DNA from: Asterias amurensis
Taxonomy: Eukaryota > Echinodermata > Asteroidea > Forcipulatida > Asteriidae
DNA: 64,000 bases
Direction of reading: 5' to 3'
Assembly: GCF_032118995.1 (NCBI RefSeq)
Contig: NC_092654.1
Span: 2,914,001 to 2,978,000, forward strand
Under the pieces are notes generated by a model. The model saw nothing but the letters and a program-made list of their open reading frames with translations, had not been told where the DNA came from and made no database searches. Positions 56,520 through 64,000 of this stretch are shown one piece after another. How positions within the stretch are numbered: position 1 is the stretch's first letter; every line of letters starts with the position of its first letter. Made by a program: the position numbers and the translations under genes.

Positions 56520-59500
56520 TGAAACACTGTGTCTGGTGGTCAGCAACTTTTGAGAAGATTCTGGTGGTATGGGGGCGTAACCCCTCAGGCAAGAGATGAG
56601 CCGAAGGGTGTCCATTTAAGATTTCTGAGAACTAAAGAAATCCCAAGTACACTAATTCTTTGTATAACAGTGTAAATTGACCTGGAGTAAACTTTTCAAA
56701 CCAGACGTTCTTAATGACAAAACTAACAACAAATATTATGTTGTAATTATAATCTCAAAATTAAATTAATAATTTACAAAAATCGGTTTGAGCCGGGGCC
56801 AGTCCGATCTGATTCCTACCAAATACGGAAGACACGAAAACAGACGGTAACAAAGAAACAAGCCATACCAATGCGCCATGCTGTCTGACTCAAGTACAAT
56901 TCTCAACGTATGCAAATCTATTTTGAAAAGTTTGGAAACAAAGTACGGTAGTTGTGTACGAAGTTCGTTGATGTAGCGTATTGTGTTCAGTTGCTGTGCG
57001 TTTAAAAGACAATGCTTGCCACGTGGTGTGCGTGACCGCCTAGGGGACGGCGAGATAGTGAACCCTCTTAAACAGATATGAATGGCACTTGACATATTAT
57101 TGGGAAACACTCAAAAGGTCTATTATTATTCCGAAATATTGCCCAATAATTTACCGATAAAGATAAAGATGTGGTCATCGCAACACACAATAACATAACA
57201 CTGACGCATGATTATTGGATACTCATCGGGGGCTATTGCAGATACCTATCGTGCTACCATATTGGTCATGTTCCCTGTATCAAATAACAGTAGCTAGTGC
57301 CATTATTCATTCAGTATAAAACAGAACCAGACTATGTGTCGACCAAGGACCCATATATTTAAATTGAATAGATTAAGATGGCCGCACCATGATAAAGGTC
57401 TAATGTATAAAATCATTCTGCCTCCATCTTGGTCATGTTCCCGATCTCAAATAACAGTGATGGATGCTTCCGATTCAATGTACAAAAAGAAACCAAACTA
57501 GCTTTCCTTTCAGTCTCGGTTTGGTTACGTTGATTTTAATGGGAGAAACAACAATGATAAACGTTTAGACACTATATACTAAACTTTATTTACAAAAAGA
57601 GTGGGTTTGTACATTCCAGTGCTTTTATGGCAGGCAATATTCTACAGTGGTCATATGGTAACATTTAGAAAGTTTGTGTCATAAGTTTCTTACATTGAAG
57701 TACTTATCAAGTTTGAGATGAGCACCTTTCTACAAATCAAACGTTGATGGAAAATCAGACAGCGCAATCTCCATAAAATAATAAGACTTTATGTTTGTTC
57801 TTTGGGGATGGGTACAAGTCGTACATGCAGGAAATTTATGCTTGGTGGCTCTTTTTACAATGTGATGTCACATGTGTAACAATGTGCACACATTAATGTT
57901 AATGGCCTGATGTTTCGACCCAACCAGAGTCTTTCTCGAAGGCTAAATGATAGAATAACAATAATCGATATTGCAATGACCAATGTCAATTATTTTAAAA
58001 GAAATATACAATTGTCATGGAATTAGTCATAGGTTTTACAAAGTTGACACAACAAGCTATTCAACAAGTGACTCAACGCGCAATTCAGCACATAATCTAA
58101 GACCCCACACTCGACAAAAGCTGACACACGTGTGTCGAATAACCAATCGCCCGTTTTTTCAGGATACCAAACCACCTCCCAGTCTCATCGAAAACTCCAC
58201 ACATGTTGTTAGCGTGCAGGGACAGTTTTTTATTTTGATCGCCACAACATTTTTGTTGTTATTATTCAATGACTAGCGGATTACTTTTAATCCCCTTTTT
58301 TATTTGGCTTCACCGGTTTCTTTTTGAGGTTTGAATTTGTTAAAAGGATACCCTAGTGGGGCAAACAAGTCATGACAACGGGTGCTCATTAAGGTAATTA
58401 TTGGCCAACGTTTACGCCACTCAGTCGACTGAATTGAGCATCAGGTTGTTTACTGCTACGGTAAGATCTAGTTAATGAGACATCTTAGGGGTATCTTTCG
58501 GAGGTTTTTCAGAAAAGCAAAGAGCTTTTATTTCGTCATTGTATGATTAATGGCCACCCACGGGTGCGGCTAAGTGCCTCTATTAAATAGAGATTTGCTC
58601 ACGTGTCTAGTCTTGGTGCTTAGGATACCTTCAGGTTTGTTTGTTGGATGATTACTTTTCGATTAAGCCGTTTAATCTTTTCAAAACATTTATCCTGTAA
58701 TGAGGGAGATGGGTGCATTGTAATCTATCGTGTATGCTTTTTTCTCATTTTATGAAACAATCGAGTCCAGTTGACAGTTTATAACCGTCCTCGGCTGTAT
58801 GTTTTGTAGGTTTTGAAACTTTTACAATTGAGTGAGGTTCGCAGTGTGTAAGTAGCATGCTCTGGTCGTCTTCAGGAAACGATTATTATGGAGCTTTGAC
58901 GCTGCGTCAAGTCGAAAGGCACGCTGCAGTTTAGTTGAGCGCCCTCTATAGCCCTATGGTCCAAACATGTGACTATTATTGCAACATTTTTTTCGCACCA
59001 CGGAGAATGTCAGACCATGGAGGTAAAAATAGACTCCATGTGGTCTGACTGCAATATTTCACAGGACGTTAGTATAGTGTAGCTTTTTTGAAATACATCT
59101 TTAAAATAAGAACAAACTACGAGTGTTGTTTGTATCCAAGAAGTTGGCGAGAGGCATGAACATGCATACACCCTCCAGCTAGCAGTCAAGACAATAGTCC
59201 AAAATGAATCTCCGAAATGTTTGCAAAACTGTCTCTCCAGTTCACTAGAGCAGTCAATGAACTTCAACTGCAGAAATAGTTCCCCAAAACAAGACAGTAA
59301 ACTTTGCATGGCTTCGTTTCTCAACTCCTCCATAAACCGATTGTGGCATAAACTCGTTAACGTTAGCTGCAATTGTAACCGCATTTCTATTGGTACAATT
59401 TTCTTTGTTTTGTAATTCGAGGGAGCTCGCCCGGGGCGGTTTCCACGTCAGGTTCGATCTCAGCGACAGTTTTATACTTGACAACAAAAACGCGCCATCA

Positions 59501-59700
59501 TCGGCACTCCTTGTGCATTGCTGAATGTTTAAACATTCAAAAATACCACAGACCAGTGAACAACACAAGCCATTTGTATCTGACTGGAAATATTATAACT
59601 AATTACTTAATAACTAAACATTTTGCGAGGTAAAATATTTTCATTCGTTGTTTTACTCGTTCTCATATCAACGCAAACAAAACAGGACAAATTTCAGTTG
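56520..59700. other. No convincing gene
   Basis: Two direct copies of the phrase CATCTTGGTCATGTTCCCGATCTCAAATAACAGT-like sequence occur at about 57262 (ATTGGTCATGTTCCCTGTAT) and 57428 (CTTGGTCATGTTCCCGATCT). Near 57905-57950 the minus strand has GGGTCGAAACATCAGGCC, a retroelement-end-like motif. 58380-58620 is unique, less AT-rich and may be regulatory. Confidence 0.3.
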
Positions 59701-59714
59701 CCCGAGAAACTTCG

Positions 59715-59950
59715 TTCAGCCTTGGCGCAATTTTCACGGCTCAGCTTACCGTAAGCAAAGAATCGGCGCTTACGGCAAGTGATGTCACGGTTTAGCAGGA
59801 AATTTTTACTTGTGCGTAGGCCTACTCCACGTTACTAGGCATTCTTCGCTTAATACACGGCTAGCGCAAAAATTTGGCGTTCGCTGTAAGCAAAGAATGC
59901 TGATCGTAAGTGCAGAATACGGCAGTTAGCAAAGTCATGAAATTGTTCGT
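59715..59950. repeat. Inverted-repeat-rich family F relative
   Basis: CAGCTTACCGTAAGCAAAG, GGCGCTTACGGCAAGTGATG and GTTCGCTGTAAGCAAAGAAT are direct and inverted forms of one GCTTACGG/CCGTAAGC motif. Confidence 0.5.
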
Positions 59951-59959
59951 CTAGCCTAG

Positions 59960-61800
59960 CGCCGAACTAATATTAAAATTTAGGGGGCACAAGGCAGGGT
60001 GCATCTTTTTTTTGCGGGGGGGGGGGGGGGGGCACTGCTGTCCAATAACAACTGTAGGTTTTTGATACACTGTATCCACAACACTCTTTCTACGGATTGT
60101 GGAGCTTCTGTAAGGAACCGGTGGTTTCTCGACGTTTTGATCAGTAGGCTGGCATTGTCTTCAGGGCACTTTGCTCAATACAAAAGAACTTTGTTTTCAC
60201 CAATTTTTTTGATGACAAAAATGAGCTGAAGGTTTCGGAAGGAATGTAAATTATTATTCTATAATTATTGTTTGGTTTTGGGGCCTTAACTGGGCGCAAA
60301 CAATCAATTGAAAACAAACATAGCCTGCCCGAGGTGCGTTAGCCTTAAAAAAGTGTAATCAGCTCAAAGACAATATCATACCATAAGCATTAGAGGTAGT
60401 ATTGGCATATTGCCCACGCGGCGGGCGGGCCGGCCGGCGTCTTGTCTCTGTGCCACCCATAAGCTCGAGCGATAAAGTTCCCCCACTTGGGAATTTCTTC
60501 TTTTCATAATCACTTTGTTTTTCACAAACAACAACTGGCATCAATGAAAAATTAGCCACTAAAACAATAGTTTGTATGCGAGGTTCTTGAATTACTGTTG
60601 CTTGTTTTACTTGGAACAATAATGCCGAAGCCAGCGGCTGACAAAACTTTGTAACTAAAAACTTCCGTTCGCTGCGTGCCTTTGTTTCCTTTGCTTTTAT
60701 TATTGTTTGGCTAAAGCGCATGCTTTTCGTGCTCAAGGTGGTATCAAACTTGGAAAAGCAATTTTAATGTTTGCAATTCCTGTGGTTGACCACGCGGTAA
60801 TGGAGACTTTTCATCAAATCGCATACATTGTATCAATAAATTGTGTAAAGTGAGAAGAATTTCTGTTCGGTTATTGTTAATTTCTTCTTCCTTTTTCGCT
60901 TTTAAATGATTTATTGCATAGGGTCTTTTCGGCTTCCTTACACAGACAGGTATTTCTTACAATTCTTTATGCAATTATTTAATTTTACTATTGGATCCAC
61001 ACTAATGTTTAAATAGTGGCCTATAAAAGACTACATGGGTTAGAAATTGAGGGGTCTCACAAGTTTTAACTTGTGTTACGACAACATAATTATCCTGGGT
61101 TAAACATTATACAAAATTTCAAAATTATAGATGCCAACGACCTACCGCAGTCCAATTCGAGACCACTTTAGTTTCCGATTAATCAATAACTATTAATATT
61201 GACAACCGTGTAGTAGAAAATTCAGACAGGCCAAAGTCCCGACGCGTGTTAACGGTTGTTAACGACTGTTTGCGTCGTGACGGGTGTTGACGACTGTTTG
61301 TGTCATAGTCCTATCACAGAGAGTCCTAATTTGGGGGCAGGTCTTAAACTGCAACTGTGTATAGTAATAACAAAAATTTACACAAGTCCGAGTTACATTC
61401 TTGTTTTGTTGTGGATTTTAGCGCCAATAGCTAGCTAGAGCCTGGGGGCGTCTATGGGGCGGGTTGCTTCAGTCTTCTCAGGTACCCTAATAATTCTTCT
61501 GTCGGTACGGGTCCAAGAATGAGGGTCCCCCTAGGCCCACCCTGACCCCGGTGTACAACCGGTCAAAGATAGTGTCCCAAGTAATGGTCGATAGCTGTCC
61601 CCGTAATTAAGAGTGCCTTGGACAGTTTTATGGATCAGATTATAATATACCAAATCATTAGCACTTTTTTGTTGTTTGGGGAGAAAAAGTTCTCAAATTT
61701 AATCTGACGTGAAAAATGTAAATGTCAACAAACAATCAGTAGAGTAACTAGACTGCGATTGTAATGCAACACTTGATTGGTGCGATGGGGGGGGGGGGGG
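59960..61800. other. No gene recognised; G-runs
   Basis: G-runs lie at 60016-60032 and 61787-61805. Around 60118-60160 the minus strand reads CTGAAGAC, a spacer and then AAAACGTCGAG, like the motif at 7070. Confidence 0.4.
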
Positions 61801-61827
61801 GGGGGAGGTTGGCTCGTGTTAGAGTTA

Positions 61828-62075
61828 GAGGATAGTGCTTTGTTTAATAAATGCCGCTTGTTAGTTTGAGAACTATACCTCTTTCAAACCAATAAACCTT
61901 GTGAGGTTCATTTTAGGGTTTGCTTTCGGTAATTTTAAGTTGCAATATTTTGCTTGCAGTGTGCTAAAGGTTGATGCTTTGTTTAATAAATGCCGCTTGT
62001 TAGTTTAAGAACTCCTGCCACTTTCAACCAATAAACCTTGAGGAAACTTTGAGGTTCTTTTTAGAGGGTGGTGAA
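61828..62075 (+). repeat. Direct duplication of about 95 bp
   Basis: GCTTTGTTTAATAAATGCCG, CTTGTTAGTTTGAGAACT and CCAATAAACCTTG occur at 61839-61905 and again at 61977-62045, about 138 bp apart. Confidence 0.8.
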
Positions 62076-62509
62076 TTTAGCTGCATTATTTTTGCAAAAA
62101 AAAAAAAAACCCACCACCGTAAAAAAACGAAAGTTTTCATATCTGACTGTTATAGTGCATTACAGGGTTCCGCAAACATTTTGTTTGTTCGATTTTGGAG
62201 TGGGCTTAATTAGACCAACCCTTTCTTTCAAAATCTGCTAAATGTCTTTTTTCGGATGATACGCCTAGTGGGGCAGTCTTGCGAGGGGAAGCAGATGTTT
62301 GGGTGGGGCTTAGGACGGGATACAGCTGTAATTTTTGTGGGTGTGGACATAGCCCAACCCCCAAGGCTATGTGGGAATCACTGCTGAGAGTTGTTGCCCC
62401 TTCCTCTTCTTGTAAAATACAGTAAATATTAACCAAGTCCTTTGGAGGGAGGGCGGGGGATGGGGGGGGGGTGCCTTGGTGTGCTCCGGTGCTGCGTCTC
62501 CACTTTTAC

Positions 62510-62785
62510 AAGGGACCTTGCACACTACACAAATTGTTGTCCGTTCACACGAGGTGCACTTTTAAAAACGTTACAACCATGCTAACGTTTAGCAAGGTAC
62601 TCTCGCTAATTTGCTCTGGTGTGAAAAGGGCCATACTTGTGAAAAGTGTAATTACTGCTTAAGTTCCACTTATACAGTGAACAAAAATTCTCCGTTCACA
62701 CGAGGTGCATATAAAAAAAATCGCAACCATGCAAAAATTTAGCAAGGGACCCTTGCTAATTTGTTCTTGTGTGGAAAGGACGACG
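62510..62785 (+). repeat. Direct duplication of about 110 bp
   Basis: TCCGTTCACACGAGGTGCA, CAACCATGC(T/A)AA and TTTAGCAAGG with CTCGCTAATTTGCTCT-like ends occur at 62539-62640 and 62690-62780. Confidence 0.75.
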
Positions 62786-63055
62786 AGGAACAGCCTTGAG
62801 GAAGAAAATACAGCTGCCTATAGATGCCTGACTTCCTATAAAGCTGCCCAGCCAGCCGGCTATAGCTGTGCTGTCTGCCCCGGCAAGCCCGTTCCCATTT
62901 AGCCGTCCGGAGTAACGCACACTGACATATCGGGGGAACATGAATTAATAAATACGTCCGATCTCATTTACGTCGGCACAGTGTGAACGGGGTCTCGGTG
63001 TTAAGTAAGTGGGGGAAAGGACACTGTGTGAAATACCTTGTACATTGTGGTTTAC

Positions 63056-63300
63056 TGGTTTGCTTCGTGTGAAGTCTAGGTTCAAGACTAATGAAGACAC
63101 AACAGACCGTGAATTTCACATGGGTTGACTTTGTGGGCTGAGTTGATTCGTGTAAAGTCTGGAAACAATACCAATGGATACATTACAGACTGTGTACTTA
63201 ACATGGATTGACTTTGTGGACTGAGTTGATTCGTGTGAAGTCTGGGGTGAAACACGACTAATGAAGACGTGTGCAATTTCCACGGGTGACTTTTTGTGTA
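63056..63300 (+). repeat. Three-copy tandem repeat, units about 85 bp
   Basis: TTCGTGTGAAGTCT, then ATGAAGACA/ATGGATACA, then CATGGGTTGACTTTGTGGGC occur at about 63064, 63149 and 63232. Each unit ends near GAGTTGATTCGTGT. Confidence 0.8.
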
Positions 63301-63514
63301 ATTAGATTTATAGTGTGGGCACACGTTATGACAGTGTAATTGTCTTTCAACCCACTGAGTAAGTAAACTCATCCACTGTAGCTCACAGACCCGAAGAAAC
63401 CCTTAGACAAGGGTGCTTGCAATGTGAACCAAGAACACCAGGTTGACCCCTACAACGAAAGACGTTATGTCATGTTATTATCATTATTATCATGTGTTTT
63501 TACGTGCACTATAC

Positions 63515-64000
63515 AAACCCTAGTAAACGGGACATACGACCTAACGTCCCATCCGAAGGACAAAGTAATTATGCTTTCTTGGTTAAAGGCAGTGGACACT
63601 ATTGGTAATTGTCAAAGACTATCCTTCACAGTTGGTGTATCTCAACATATTTATAAAATAACAAACCTGTGAAAATTTGAACTCAATCGGTCATCGAAGT
63701 TGCGAGATAATAATGAAAGAAAAAACACCTTTGTCACACGAAGCTGTGTGCGTTTAGATGGTTGATTTCGAGACCTCAAGTTCTAAATCTGAGGTCTCGA
63801 AATCAAATTCGTGGAAAATTAGTTTTCTCAAAAAACTATGGCACTTTAGAGGGAACCGTTTCTCACAATGTTTTATACCATCAACCTCTCCCCATAACTC
63901 ATTACCAAGTAAGGTTTTATGCCAACAATTATTTTGAGTAATTACCAATAGTGTCCACTGCCTTTAAGGATACAAGTGTGAAGACCGGGACTCAAACCCA
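63515..64000 (-). repeat. tRNA-derived SINE, family H (copy 3, interrupted)
   Basis: The SINE tail (GGGACATACGACCTAACGTC, CCATCCGAAGGAC) runs to about 63596, is interrupted by the family A element, and resumes with ATACAAGTGTGAAGACCGGG at 63969. The tRNA-like head continues past the right edge of the window. Confidence 0.65.
63597..63963. mobile_element. TTAA-flanked foldback element, family A, inserted in a SINE
   Basis: Ends AGGCAGTGGACACTATTGGT and ACCAATAGTGTCCACTGCCT are perfect inverted repeats, each bordered by TTAA (63593-63596, 63964-63967). A central hairpin pairs GAGACCTCAAGTTC with its inverse. Near-perfect ends suggest this is a young copy. Confidence 0.8.

Noticed and set aside
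59010-59384. 124-codon minus-strand open frame starting MRLQLQLTLTSL
   Set aside because: Looks partly protein-like, but no splice context, promoter or recognisable family, and its second half reads like translated non-coding DNA. Left out of the gene list.
60359-60736. 125-codon minus-strand open frame with RRRPARPPRG
   Set aside because: No domain or exon boundaries visible; arginine/proline run comes from a GC-rich GGCGGGCGGGCCGGCCGG stretch.

Overview
This looks like nuclear DNA from a marine deuterostome, most likely an echinoderm and probably a sea star. The evidence is intron-rich genes with GT-AG splice sites, a six-cysteine insulin/IGF-type precursor, very AT-rich non-coding DNA, and dense short foldback elements and tRNA-derived SINEs of kinds I associate with sea-star genomes. 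The phylum is inferred from recall of these sequences, not from a search. No bacterial, viral or CRISPR features were seen.

Layout from left to right. (1) Positions 327-551, minus strand: the probable first coding exon of a senataxin-like helicase, whose body lies off the left edge. (2) 0.6-3.9 kb: a second possible minus-strand exon, then several hairpin and inverted-repeat elements. (3) 4081-8594, plus strand: a four-exon gene, rebuilt here by splice-site phase, for a 235-residue secreted protein whose C-terminal half resembles the FAMeT (Methyltransf_FA) fold. (4) 12096-13370, plus strand: a rhodopsin-family peptide-type GPCR, uninterrupted in its coding part, with unusual residues at two activation positions. 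(5) 16558-21572, minus strand: a 1,486-residue nuclear or chromatin-type protein with CtBP-binding and AT-hook motifs, internal repeats and a C-terminal coiled coil. It has a probable non-coding first exon and CCAAT/E-box promoter near 25.6 kb and is perhaps LRIF1-like. (6) 25.7-47.8 kb: no coding gene seen, but two TATA-type promoter plus first-exon candidates (28.56 and 38.61 kb). (7) 47821-51120, plus strand: a three-exon insulin/IGF-like precursor of 348 residues with a long acidic-then-basic tail. (8) 51.1-64.0 kb: no convincing gene; repeats, tandem arrays and some unique, possibly regulatory sequence.

The genes do not form an operon or obvious pathway; they are ordinary neighbours in an animal genome. 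Recurring themes are: several short foldback families bounded by TTAA, one caught inserted in a SINE whose empty counterpart is also in the window; two unrelated genes whose last exon is partly duplicated just past the stop codon; and a dispersed repeat carrying a CRE-like TGACGTCA palindrome that lies upstream of both the GPCR and the IGF gene. The least expected observation is that the distal TATA exon ending at 38924 would, if spliced to the acceptor before the IGF signal peptide, extend the IGF reading frame in phase without a stop.
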